Source of the DNA: Natronohydrobacter sp.
GTDB lineage: Bacteria; Pseudomonadota; Alphaproteobacteria; Rhodobacterales; Rhodobacteraceae
Length of the DNA stretch: 12,823 bases
Assembly (NCBI GenBank): GCA_007117255.1
Contig: SKGU01000159.1
Location: 1-12,823, forward strand
Reading direction: 5' to 3'
Position 1 is the first letter of the stretch, and every line of letters starts with the position of its first letter. Both the position numbers and the translations under genes were made by a program. Below the pieces are notes generated by a model. It made no database searches. It had not been told where the DNA came from and worked only from the letters and a program-made list of their open reading frames with translations. Of this stretch, positions 5,957-12,823 are shown in pieces.

Positions 5957-7960
5957 ATGGCACAGACTGCGCCAGAGCCAGTCCATGCCTATACAGGTGG
6001 GTTTCTCGGCCTTTCGGCGCAGGCACGGCGTATCCGTCGCATTCTTGCGCTGGCGGGCCACCCACTACGACTGGGATTGCCGGGGTGTCATGGCCATGTT
6101 GCTGTCTGGGGTCATGCAGCACATGCTGCGCGCGGGGAACGTATCGCGGCAAGACAGAATGCCAGCCTGATCCGGCTGGAAGACGCGTTCCTGCGCTCGC
6201 TCTTTCCCGGTCGCGCGGGCGAGCCAACTCTGGGCCTTCTGATCGACCGCCAGGGGATTTACTACGACCCATCGCGCCCGTCTGATCTGGAAACGCTGCT
6301 GGCCATCTGCCCCTTTGATGATCACGCGGTCATGGAGCGCGCCCGGCTGGGCATGGCACGGCTGAAACACGGCCAGTTCACCAAATATGCCGCCCATGAT
6401 CCCGATCTGCCCGCCCCAGAGCCGGGCTATGTGCTGGTCGTGGATCAGGTGCGCGGCGATGCGTCCTTGCGCCATGGCGGGCTTGACGGCCCGCTGCCGC
6501 CTCACCTGTTTCGTGAGATGCTGGTGCAGGCGCAACTGGATTTCCCCGGCGCGCGCATCGTGATCCGCAGCCATCCAGAAACGACGGATGGCTTTCGCGC
6601 AGGCCATTTCAGCGCAGCCGACATCACAGGCGATCATATCTCCTTCTGCGATACGCCAGTCTCACCATGGGAACTGCTGGAAGGGGCCATCGCCGTCTAT
6701 ACCGTGTCATCGCAACTGGGGTTCGAGGCGATCTTCGCAGGCCACAAGCCGCGCGTCTGGGGGTTGCCCTTCTACGCGGGCTGGGGCCTGACAGAGGACC
6801 AGACCCCCCATCCTCGCCGCAGACGCAAGCTGACCCGCGCGCAGCTCTTTGCAGGCGCGATGCTGCTTTATCCGCATTGGTATGACCCCTGCCGTGACCG
6901 GCTGTGCAGGTTCGAAAATGCACTCGATCATCTTGAAGCAATGCGTCGTGCTTGGCGAGAGGATCGTAGCGGACATGTTGCACTGAATATGCGGCTGTGG
7001 AAACGCCCTCATCTGAACGCGTTCTTCGGGCGCTGGCAAAGGCTGCGTTTTGCCAAGATGCCCGACCTCGCGCGCAGCACTCTGATCTGGGGTAGCACAA
7101 AGGCACCCGATCAGGGCCGCGTCCTGCGCATCGAAGACGGGTTCCTGCGTTCGCGCGGACTTGGGGCGGAACTCACCCCTCCACTGTCGCTGGTGACGGA
7201 TGATCTGGGCATCTACTACGACCCGACCCGGCCCTCGCGTCTTGAACACCTGATCGCCACGCCCCGGCCACCGGGCGGCGAAACACGCGCACAGGCGTTG
7301 CGCGACGCGATCCTGCGCCACGGGCTGAGCAAATACAATCTGCAGGGCACCCTGCCCGATCTGCCACCGGGCCACCGCATTCTTGTGCCCGGACAGGTCG
7401 AGGATGATGCTTCGATCCGTCTGGGCACAGATGCGATCTGCACCAATCTTGCGTTGCTGCAAGAGACCCGCGCCCGCAATCCCAATGCCGTGATCCTGTA
7501 CAAACCGCACCCCGATGTTGAAGCCGGTCTGCGCCCCGGCGCAATCGCAGATGATGTCGCGCTAGAATACGCTGACGCAGTGCTGCCACGCACTGACCCG
7601 GCCCGACTGCTCAGCCAGGTGCAGGAAGTCTGGACACTGACCTCCACGCTGGGTTTCGAGGCCCTCATGCGCGCGGTGCCTGTCACGACACTCGGCGCAC
7701 CCTTCTATGCCGGTTGGGGCCTGACCCGTGATCTGGGCCATGTTCCTGAGCGGCGCACCGCACGGCCCAGCCTGAACGCGTTTCTTCATGCTGCCCTGAT
7801 CGCCTATCCGCGCTACTTCGACCCCGTCAGCCGACTGCCCTGCCCGCCCGAAGTCGCGCTGGAGCGACTGGCCCAGGGCCAGATCAAACGCGCGCCCGCC
7901 CTGCGCCTGTTGGCCAAGCTGCAAGGCGCGCTCGCCAGCTATCCTCAACTCTGGCGTTAA
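5957..7960 (+). CDS. kpsC: KpsC/LipA-like two-module capsule beta-Kdo transferase
   Basis: KpsC extends the poly-Kdo linker on the lipid anchor of ABC-transporter-dependent capsules, using two fused retaining beta-Kdo transferase modules. This 667-residue protein is close to the E. coli length and both modules look intact. Module 1 (about 12-315) has LIRLEDAFLRS (71-81), QGIYYDPSRPSDLE (99-112), VIRSHPE (202-208) and SQLGFEAIFAG..PFYAGWGL (252-278). Module 2 (about 343-628) repeats the same order: LRIEDGFLRS (390-399), DLGIYYDPTRPSRLE (416-430), LYKPHPD (514-520) and STLGFEALM..PFYAGWGL (563-589). No signal peptide or clear membrane helix is seen, consistent with a cytoplasmic, membrane-associated enzyme. 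ATG at 5957 lies 11 bases after the OPX stop with only a weak ribosome binding site, suggesting translational reinitiation. An upstream in-frame ATG at 5867 would overlap OPX by 79 bases and adds unconserved sequence, so I reject it. Confidence 0.9.
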   Translation: MAQTAPEPVHAYTGGFLGLSAQARRIRRILALAGHPLRLGLPGCHGHVAVWGHAAHAARGERIAARQNASLIRLEDAFLRSLFPGRAGEPTLGLLIDRQGIYYDPSRPSDLETLLAICPFDDHAVMERARLGMARLKHGQFTKYAAHDPDLPAPEPGYVLVVDQVRGDASLRHGGLDGPLPPHLFREMLVQAQLDFPGARIVIRSHPETTDGFRAGHFSAADITGDHISFCDTPVSPWELLEGAIAVYTVSSQLGFEAIFAGHKPRVWGLPFYAGWGLTEDQTPHPRRRRKLTRAQLFAGAMLLYPHWYDPCRDRLCRFENALDHLEAMRRAWREDRSGHVALNMRLWKRPHLNAFFGRWQRLRFAKMPDLARSTLIWGSTKAPDQGRVLRIEDGFLRSRGLGAELTPPLSLVTDDLGIYYDPTRPSRLEHLIATPRPPGGETRAQALRDAILRHGLSKYNLQGTLPDLPPGHRILVPGQVEDDASIRLGTDAICTNLALLQETRARNPNAVILYKPHPDVEAGLRPGAIADDVALEYADAVLPRTDPARLLSQVQEVWTLTSTLGFEALMRAVPVTTLGAPFYAGWGLTRDLGHVPERRTARPSLNAFLHAALIAYPRYFDPVSRLPCPPEVALERLAQGQIKRAPALRLLAKLQGALASYPQLWR

Positions 7961-7994
7961 CAAGCTTCATCTTGCCAGAAATACTCGCGGGGGC

Positions 7995-8013
7995 ATTCGG
8001 CCTCAGGCCGGAT
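7995..8013. repeat. Hairpin 1 of the convergent intergenic region
   Basis: ATTCGGCC (7995-8002) pairs with GGCCGGAT (8006-8013) across a TCA loop, with a single G-T/G-U wobble in the 8-bp stem. It is the first of three hairpins within about 70 bases, immediately downstream of the kpsC stop. Confidence 0.6.
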
Positions 8014-8029
8014 GGGGGCGGCAGCCCCC
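8014..8029. terminator. Hairpin 2: GC-rich stem, probable bidirectional terminator element
   Basis: GGGGGC (8014-8019) pairs perfectly with GCCCCC (8024-8029) around a GGCA tetraloop. It lies between the converging kpsC (ends 7960) and rnj (ends 8071) genes, the expected place for terminators in both directions. An A-run follows at 8035-8039, which reads as U-rich on the minus-strand transcript but lies upstream of the stem in that direction. No T-run follows on the plus strand, so it is not a textbook intrinsic terminator. Confidence 0.5.
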
Positions 8030-8038
8030 TGAACAAAA

Positions 8039-8064
8039 ATCTTGGCCGAAGGCCACCGCAAGAT
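8039..8064. terminator. Hairpin 3: nested stem with A/T run, candidate rnj terminator
   Basis: ATCTTG (8039-8044) pairs with CAAGAT (8059-8064), and inside it GGCC (8044-8047) can pair with GGCC (8051-8054) around GAA, the shared G being used in only one stem at a time. Read on the minus strand, which is the direction of rnj, the stem is followed by ATTTTTGTTC. That gives an RNA hairpin followed by a U-run, the classical form of an intrinsic terminator for the rnj operon. Confidence 0.55.
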
Positions 8065-8070
8065 CACAGA

Positions 8071-9744
8071 TCAGTCATTCACCAAGCGGCTGACCACGAT
8101 GGTCACTTCCGGCTTCTTGCCGATCTCTTCCATCACCACCTGGCGCACAACGCGGCGCATCCCGTCATTGAGCTTGTCATCATCCGACATCACCTTGTGA
8201 CCGGCGCGCGAGATGAAATCTTCAAGCTCTGCCTCGATCACTTCATTAAGCATCTCACCCCCGCGCCCTTCCGTGGCCAGGCCCGCGATCTCGGCCCAGG
8301 GTGCCCCAAGCGCCTCATTTTCTTCGTCAAGGATCAGCGTCACGAAAACATGCCCGCCAATAGCCATGCGGATACGGTCGCGGATGATACCATCCATCGC
8401 CCCGATCTTGCGCGACCCATCCAGATAGATACGGCCGGTTTCCACCTCATCCACCAGCACAGGCACATCGCCGGTCAGATCACAGACCGAGCCATTGGGC
8501 ACCACCAGCGCACGCCGTCCATTGGCCAGCGCCAGTTTTGCATGCTCGCGCAGCATCCGGTGTTCCCCATGCATCGGGATCACAACCGCCGGGTTGATCA
8601 GCGCCTGCATGGCCTCCAGATCCGGGCGGTTGGCATGGCCAGAGACGTGGTAAAGCCGTTCGGCATTATCCACCACATCAACGCCCATTTCCGACAGCGC
8701 ATTGATCACCCGGCCCACGCCACGTTCGTTGCCCGGAATGGTCATGGACGAGAACAGGAAGGTGTCGCCTTCCTTCATGTTCAGCCCCATGTAATTTCCG
8801 CGCGCCAGTTGCGCAGATGCCGCGCGCCGTTCGCCCTGCGACCCGGTGACAATCAAAAGCAGGTTCTCGCGCGGGATGGACTTGGCTTCCTCCGGACTGA
8901 TCGTGGATGGCATATCCTTGAGGATGCCCGCCTCGCTCGCCACCTGGGTCATGCGCAGCATCGCGCGCCCCATCAGGCAGACCGAGCGCCCGGCGTCATG
9001 CGCCGCAACCGCCAGCGTTTTCAGCCGGGCCACATTGGATGCGAAGGTCGTCGCCACGACCATGCCTTTTGCATCACGCATCAGTTGTGCGATGGGTTCG
9101 GCCAGTGTTGCCTCCGACCGGCCCGCATGCCGGTTCATCACATTCGTGCTGTCACAAAACATCGCCTTGACGCCGGTTTTGCCGATCTCTGCCAGCAGGT
9201 CGGGGTCATGCGGCTCGCCCACACCTGGGGTCAGGTCAGCCTTGAAATCGCCAGTATGAACCAGCCGCCCTGCAGGTGTGTCAATGATCAGTCCAGAGGC
9301 TTCAGGCAGCGAATGCGCGACCGGGAAAAATTGCACCCGGAATGGGCCAAGTTCCAGCGCTTCCGGCGCTTTGCCGACAGTGATCACCTGTTGCGGATCA
9401 TGGCCCGCATCCTGCATCTTGTGCCGCGCGATCCGCGCTGTGAAGTCGCGTGCATAGACCGGCACACGCAACCGGTCCCACATCTGCCCCACAGCACCAA
9501 CATGGTCTTCATGCGCATGTGTGATGATCACTGCTTCCAATCTGTCGCGGCGCTCTTCCAGCCAGCTCAGGTCAGGCAGGATCAGGTCGACACCGGGGCT
9601 GCCATCCATATCGGGGAAGGTCACACCCAGATCAACAAGGATCAGCCGCTCGCGCCCTTTCGGCCCATAGCCAAAGACATAGGCGTTCATGCCCACCTCG
9701 CCGGCGCCCCCAAGTGGCAGATAGATCAACCGGTCCTTGCTCAT
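8071..9744 (-). CDS. rnj: Ribonuclease J (metallo-beta-lactamase/beta-CASP family)
   Basis: RNase J is a metallo-beta-lactamase-fold ribonuclease with 5'-to-3' exonuclease and endonuclease activity in RNA decay and rRNA maturation. The 557-residue length is typical. The N-terminal lactamase part shows PLGGAGEVGMN (10-20), the zinc motif HAHEDH (76-81), PVAHSLPEA (141-149, ligand His144) and HTGDFK (163-168, ligand Asp166). The beta-CASP insert runs from about 195 (CDSTNVMN, 197-204) to about 350. The return to the lactamase fold has HVSGHANRPDL (366-376) and PMHGEHR (390-396). A C-terminal domain of about 100 residues ends in VEVTIVV-like strand sequence (EVTIVVSRL, 546-554), expected to support dimerisation. 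Its ATG overlaps the coaX stop as ATGA, so it is translationally coupled and last in the minus-strand operon. All visible catalytic residues are intact. Confidence 0.96.
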   Translation of the reverse strand: MSKDRLIYLPLGGAGEVGMNAYVFGYGPKGRERLILVDLGVTFPDMDGSPGVDLILPDLSWLEERRDRLEAVIITHAHEDHVGAVGQMWDRLRVPVYARDFTARIARHKMQDAGHDPQQVITVGKAPEALELGPFRVQFFPVAHSLPEASGLIIDTPAGRLVHTGDFKADLTPGVGEPHDPDLLAEIGKTGVKAMFCDSTNVMNRHAGRSEATLAEPIAQLMRDAKGMVVATTFASNVARLKTLAVAAHDAGRSVCLMGRAMLRMTQVASEAGILKDMPSTISPEEAKSIPRENLLLIVTGSQGERRAASAQLARGNYMGLNMKEGDTFLFSSMTIPGNERGVGRVINALSEMGVDVVDNAERLYHVSGHANRPDLEAMQALINPAVVIPMHGEHRMLREHAKLALANGRRALVVPNGSVCDLTGDVPVLVDEVETGRIYLDGSRKIGAMDGIIRDRIRMAIGGHVFVTLILDEENEALGAPWAEIAGLATEGRGGEMLNEVIEAELEDFISRAGHKVMSDDDKLNDGMRRVVRQVVMEEIGKKPEVTIVVSRLVND

Positions 9745-10529
9745 GCTCGCTCCTCGAAGCCATTTCTCTTGTTATAGTCGTGTATGACGCGAAGGCCATG
9801 CAATGTCAGATCATCCTCAACCCTGTCAAACAGGTTCTCGGCAAGCGCAAATAAAGGCGCAAGCCCGCCGGTTCCGATTACCGTCATCGGGTGGCCGTAT
9901 TCCGCCTTGATCCGCGCCGTAATCCCTTCGACCAGACCGATATACCCCCAGAACACCCCCGACTGGATACATTCCACTGTATTCGTGCCGATCACCTTGT
10001 CTGGGCGCGAAATATCCACATGCGGCAAGGCCGCAGCGCCCTGATGCAATGCTTCCAGTGACAGGTTGACACCTGGCGCGATCACGCCGCCGATATAGGC
10101 CCCGTCCCGTGCCACCACATCGAAATTCGTCGCCGTGCCGAAATCGACAACCACCACATCGCCGCCATGGCGCTCGAATGCCCCGGCAGCATTGGCCAGA
10201 CGGTCAGGACCGGGCTTCACACCCTGATCCACGCGCGGCGGGGTGGGAAGCAGGCAATCGGGCTTGCCAACAACCAGCGGACGGCAGTTGAAATAGCGAT
10301 CACACAAGACACGCAGATTGAACACCACGCGCGGCACAGTGGAGGAAATCACGACATCCGAAATATCGGCATAAATGCCCGTCAGGTTCATCAGGCTGTT
10401 GAGCCAGACAAAATACTGGTCTGCCGTGCGCTTCACATCCGTCGATGTCCGCCATGTCGCAATGAACTGCGTCCCGTCCCAGACAGAGAAAACAGTATTC
10501 GTGTTGCCGCAATCGATTGTCAGCAGCAT
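9741..10529 (-). CDS. coaX: Type III pantothenate kinase
   Basis: CoaX phosphorylates pantothenate with ATP, the first committed step of coenzyme A synthesis. Type III enzymes are not inhibited by CoA and need a monovalent cation. The 262-residue protein has the ASKHA-fold landmarks: DCGNTNTVFSVWDG near the N-terminus (6-19, phosphate loop), PGPDRLANAAGA (106-117, with Asp109 the expected catalytic base), VDFGTATNFDVV (128-139, Asp129) and GGVIAPGVNLSLEAL (147-161), followed by GTGGLAPLF (219-227). ATG at 10529 is preceded by a GGGGGA ribosome binding site seven or so bases away. It begins 15 bases after the birA stop, and its TGA overlaps the rnj start. The position between birA and rnj is, to my recollection, common in alphaproteobacteria and supports the call. 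Confidence 0.96.
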   Translation of the reverse strand: MLLTIDCGNTNTVFSVWDGTQFIATWRTSTDVKRTADQYFVWLNSLMNLTGIYADISDVVISSTVPRVVFNLRVLCDRYFNCRPLVVGKPDCLLPTPPRVDQGVKPGPDRLANAAGAFERHGGDVVVVDFGTATNFDVVARDGAYIGGVIAPGVNLSLEALHQGAAALPHVDISRPDKVIGTNTVECIQSGVFWGYIGLVEGITARIKAEYGHPMTVIGTGGLAPLFALAENLFDRVEDDLTLHGLRVIHDYNKRNGFEERA

Positions 10530-10544
10530 GGCTTATCCCCCAGT

Positions 10545-11291
10545 TCAGGCAAAATAGACATCTGCCGCAGGAATTGCACGCAACCCTTCGCCCGTGCGCA
10601 ACTGCAACGCGCCATGCGCGTCAATCCCCTCGAATGTGCCGGTCACGCTGTCATGCACCATCCGCGCGATCATGGGCTGACCCAGACGCGCCGCGCGATC
10701 GAGCCACGCTTGCCGGATCGGGGCGAATCCATAGGTGGCAAGCTGGGCCTCCCACCGCGCAAAAGCCGGGGCGAGGCAGGCGAGAAACTCTTGCGGGGTC
10801 ACATTCAGCCCGGTTTCCCCCATCAGGCTGACCGGCGCGACAGCCCCCGCATCTGCGGGCGGGGCCGCGCGCAGATTGACGCCGATGCCAATCGCCAGAT
10901 GGCCCACCTGCGCCCCATGACCGATGCTTTCGAGCAGGATACCCGCCAGTTTGCCGCCATTCAGCAGCACGTCATTGGGCCATTTCAGCGCGAAGGCATC
11001 AGGCCGGCCCGTCACAGTCACCAAGGCTTCATGCAGCGCCAGCGCCGCGATGAAAGAGCGCAGCGCCACTTGTTCCGGCGGGCCACCGGGGCGGGTGACA
11101 TAGGTGGCTGCGAAATTTCCCTCAGGGTCGCGCCAGTCACGCCCGCGCCGCCCACGCCCCTTGGTCTGGCGCAGCGCCAATATCCATGTGGGCCCGGACA
11201 GACCCGGCGCGCGGCGCGCGGCTTCGGCATTGGTGCTGTCGATTTCGGGCAGAATGATCTGCCCGACACCATCCGGCCAGTTACTTGACAA
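10545..11291 (-). CDS. birA: Biotin--[acetyl-CoA-carboxylase] ligase, monofunctional (no DNA-binding domain)
   Basis: This enzyme activates biotin as biotinyl-AMP and attaches it to the lysine of the biotin carboxyl carrier protein of acetyl-CoA carboxylase and related enzymes. The 248 residues comprise only the catalytic domain and the small C-terminal barrel. The protein begins directly with EIDSTNAEAAR (16-26), so the helix-turn-helix that lets E. coli BirA repress biotin genes is missing and it should not be a transcriptional regulator. Visible motifs are the biotinyl-AMP loop GRGRRGR (45-51), KWPNDVLLNGGKLAGILLE (103-121) and IGIGVNL (134-140). The most plausible start is TTG at 11291, overlapping the nuoN 3' end by 11 bases, because no in-frame ATG or GTG precedes the conserved WPDGVG..DSTN segment. 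This rare start may keep expression low. Confidence 0.94.
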   Translation of the reverse strand: MSSNWPDGVGQIILPEIDSTNAEAARRAPGLSGPTWILALRQTKGRGRRGRDWRDPEGNFAATYVTRPGGPPEQVALRSFIAALALHEALVTVTGRPDAFALKWPNDVLLNGGKLAGILLESIGHGAQVGHLAIGIGVNLRAAPPADAGAVAPVSLMGETGLNVTPQEFLACLAPAFARWEAQLATYGFAPIRQAWLDRAARLGQPMIARMVHDSVTGTFEGIDAHGALQLRTGEGLRAIPAADVYFA

Positions 11292-12720
11292 GAGCTTCTG
11301 CCGCCAATGCCGCCACGCCCTCGATCCCGAACAGGTTGATCACACCCAGAACCATGATTGCTGCGGACGCCACCAGCAAGGTTGCCTGAACCGGCGCGCG
11401 CACTGTGTCCAGTGGCTCGATTTCATCGCCGAAATACATGTAATAGACGATGCGCAGATAGTAGAATGCGCCAATGACCGAGGCGACCACACCTGCAACC
11501 GCCAGCCATGTCAGCCCGGCCTGAACTGCCGCCCAGAGCACATAGAACTTGCCAAAGAAGCCCACCAGCGGCGGCACACCGGCAAGGCTGAACATCAGCA
11601 CCAGCAGCGCCAGTGCGCGCAGCGGTTCCGCCTTGGAATACTGACGCAGATCAAGAATATCGACCACCGCCTTGCCATCGCGTGACATGGTCAGAATAAA
11701 GGCAAACACGCCGATATTCATGGTCACATAGATGGCCATATAGACCAGCATGCCCTGCACGCCCTCGACCGTGCCAGAGGCCAGACCGACCATGGCAAAG
11801 CCCATATGGCTGATCGAGGAATAGGCCATCAGACGCTTGATATTGCGCTGTCCGATTGCGGCAATCGCCCCAAGGAACATCGAGGCCACAGCCAGAAGTG
11901 CGATGATCTGCGTCCAGTCACCCGGCACAACACCAAAGGCTTCATGCACCAGCCGCGCGATCAGCGCCATGGCCGCGACCTTGGGCGCGGTCGCAAAGAA
12001 CGCGGTCACAGGTGTGGGCGCCCCTTCATAGACATCCGGCGTCCACATGTGGAACGGCACCGCCGACACCTTGAACGCCAGACCCGCCAGCATGAAGGCC
12101 AGACCCATCAGCAGGCCAATGGACATGCCATCTTCCGAAATGGTCGAGATGATGCCTGCAAACAGGGTCGTGCCCGCATAGCCATAAGTCAGCGACGCGC
12201 CATAAAGCAGCAGACCAGAGGCCAGCGCACCAAGGATAAAGTATTTCAGCCCCGCTTCGGTGGAACGCGCGGAATCGCGGTTCATCGTGGCCACGACATA
12301 CAGTGCCAGCGATTGCAGCTCCAAACCCATGTAAAGCGCGATCAGATCCCCGCTGGAGACCATCAGCATCATACCCACGACCGACAGCGCAATCAGGATC
12401 GGGTATTCGAATTTCAGCAAGCCGCGCGCGGCCATGTAGCCCTGTCCCATGACCAGCACCACAGCCGCCGAGACGAGGATCAGCATCTTTGAGAAATGCG
12501 CAAAGGCATCAGCCAGATACATGCCATTGAAAGCTGTCTTTGCTTCCAGACCCTTCGACCCGACAAACAGCGCCAGCAGCACCATCAGCGCCGCCGTGGC
12601 CCACATAATCGGTTCAGCCAGCTTGTCCTTGCCGCCATAGACGCCCACCATCAAGGCCGCCATGGCAAACAGCGCCAGGACGATTTCGGGCAGGGCCGTT
12701 GTGAGATCAGCTCCGATCAT
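11281..12720 (-). CDS. nuoN: NADH-quinone oxidoreductase subunit N
   Basis: NuoN is one of three antiporter-like membrane subunits of respiratory complex I and takes part in proton translocation coupled to NADH oxidation by quinone. The 479-residue protein is almost wholly hydrophobic, with about 14 predicted membrane helices. The proton-channel residues known from the family can be placed: Glu133 in MGLELQSLALY (131-141), Lys159 in AGLKYFILGA (156-165), Lys217 in GLAFKVSAVPFHMWTPD (213-229), Lys247 in FFATAPKVAA (241-250) and Lys391 in GFFGKFYV (387-394), the last in the broken helix 12. ATG at 12720 has AAGG seven bases upstream. It follows nuoM after 11 bases and is normally the last nuo gene, as here, where birA begins within its 3' end. 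Confidence 0.97.
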   Translation of the reverse strand: MIGADLTTALPEIVLALFAMAALMVGVYGGKDKLAEPIMWATAALMVLLALFVGSKGLEAKTAFNGMYLADAFAHFSKMLILVSAAVVLVMGQGYMAARGLLKFEYPILIALSVVGMMLMVSSGDLIALYMGLELQSLALYVVATMNRDSARSTEAGLKYFILGALASGLLLYGASLTYGYAGTTLFAGIISTISEDGMSIGLLMGLAFMLAGLAFKVSAVPFHMWTPDVYEGAPTPVTAFFATAPKVAAMALIARLVHEAFGVVPGDWTQIIALLAVASMFLGAIAAIGQRNIKRLMAYSSISHMGFAMVGLASGTVEGVQGMLVYMAIYVTMNIGVFAFILTMSRDGKAVVDILDLRQYSKAEPLRALALLVLMFSLAGVPPLVGFFGKFYVLWAAVQAGLTWLAVAGVVASVIGAFYYLRIVYYMYFGDEIEPLDTVRAPVQATLLVASAAIMVLGVINLFGIEGVAALAAEALVK

Positions 12721-12731
12721 TGCGCGACCTT

Positions 12732-12823
12732 TCAGTTCTGTGCCAATTGCGATGCGGCCTCATGGGCCTGCAACGCCAGCGTATGTCCATCAACCATCGC
12801 AGAAACCGACGGGCCGATGATAT
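12732..12823 (-). CDS. nuoM: NADH-quinone oxidoreductase subunit M, C-terminal fragment
   Basis: Only the last 29 residues and the stop (TGA at 12732-12734) are inside the window; the gene continues past the right edge. The fragment begins IIGPSVSAMVDGH and ends in a short polar tail, resembling the C-terminus of alphaproteobacterial NuoM, whose final helix is followed by a similar segment. The assignment depends mainly on position: it lies 11 bases before nuoN on the same strand, matching the nuoM-nuoN order of complex I operons. NuoM is another antiporter-like proton-pumping membrane subunit. Confidence 0.85.
   Translation of the reverse strand, partial: IIGPSVSAMVDGHTLALQAHEAASQLAQN

Noticed and set aside
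3426..7960. The capsule trio as a recently acquired genomic island
   Set aside because: Base composition and codon use look like those of the neighbours, and there is no tRNA, integrase, insertion sequence or direct repeat at either edge.
7972..9777. A 601-codon open frame on the plus strand opposite rnj
   Set aside because: It is antisense to a complete RNase J with intact catalytic motifs, is rich in His, Arg and Gln without domain signatures, and begins in the hairpin region. This is the expected shadow of codon bias in GC-rich DNA.
10167..11288. A 373-codon plus-strand open frame opposite birA and part of coaX
   Set aside because: It is antisense to two well-recognised enzymes, has unusual His/Arg/Gln-rich composition, and no ribosome binding site I could support.
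1..12823. tRNA or rRNA genes, CRISPR arrays, toxin-antitoxin pairs, prophage or defence genes
   Set aside because: I found no supporting signatures on either strand; nearly all sequence is explained by ordinary metabolic, chromosome-maintenance, respiratory and capsule genes.

Overview
The window reads as chromosomal DNA of an alphaproteobacterium, most likely a Rhodobacterales/Paracoccaceae (Rhodobacter/Roseobacter-type) organism. This rests on protein-family resemblance (NuoN, RNase J, CoaX, the BirA that lacks a helix-turn-helix, ScpA/ScpB), on the fairly GC-rich coding sequence, and on a hairpin-rich intergenic element of a kind I recall from this group. No database search was possible. 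Coding is dense: the longest gap is about 190 bases (3236-3425), so no stretch over 300 bases lacks a gene.

Region 1 (1-3235, all minus strand). Reading right to left along transcription: riboflavin synthase alpha chain (ribE), then scpA and scpB (the kleisin and winged-helix partners of SMC), then an M20-family metal amidohydrolase whose C-terminus runs off the left edge. scpA and scpB overlap by 4 bases (GTGA) and are almost certainly translationally coupled.

Region 2 (3426-7960, plus strand). A three-gene capsule block: a KpsS-like Kdo transferase, an outer-membrane polysaccharide export (OPX) lipoprotein of the Wza/CtrA/BexD size class, and a full-length two-module KpsC-like Kdo transferase. 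Together they can account for the poly-Kdo glycolipid anchor of an ABC-transporter-dependent capsule and for its outer-membrane exit channel. The inner-membrane transporter (KpsM/KpsT), the periplasmic adaptor (KpsE), CMP-Kdo supply genes and serotype-specific glycosyltransferases are absent, so they must lie elsewhere if the pathway works. A possible extra promoter precedes the OPX gene.

Region 3 (7961-8070). A compact convergent intergenic region with three consecutive hairpins, separating the capsule genes from the facing housekeeping operon. It is probably a bidirectional terminator and may be a dispersed intergenic repeat.

Region 4 (8071-12823, all minus strand). In transcription order: 3' end of nuoM, nuoN, birA, coaX and rnj (RNase J). 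Gaps are 11 and 15 bases and overlaps are 11 and 4 bases, so this looks like one operon tail joining complex I, biotin-protein ligase, CoA synthesis and RNA decay. 

I found no tRNA, rRNA, CRISPR array, insertion sequence, toxin-antitoxin pair, phage gene or recognisable riboswitch. I see no convincing undescribed system. The parts most worth following up are the transporter-less capsule trio and the triple-hairpin element after it.
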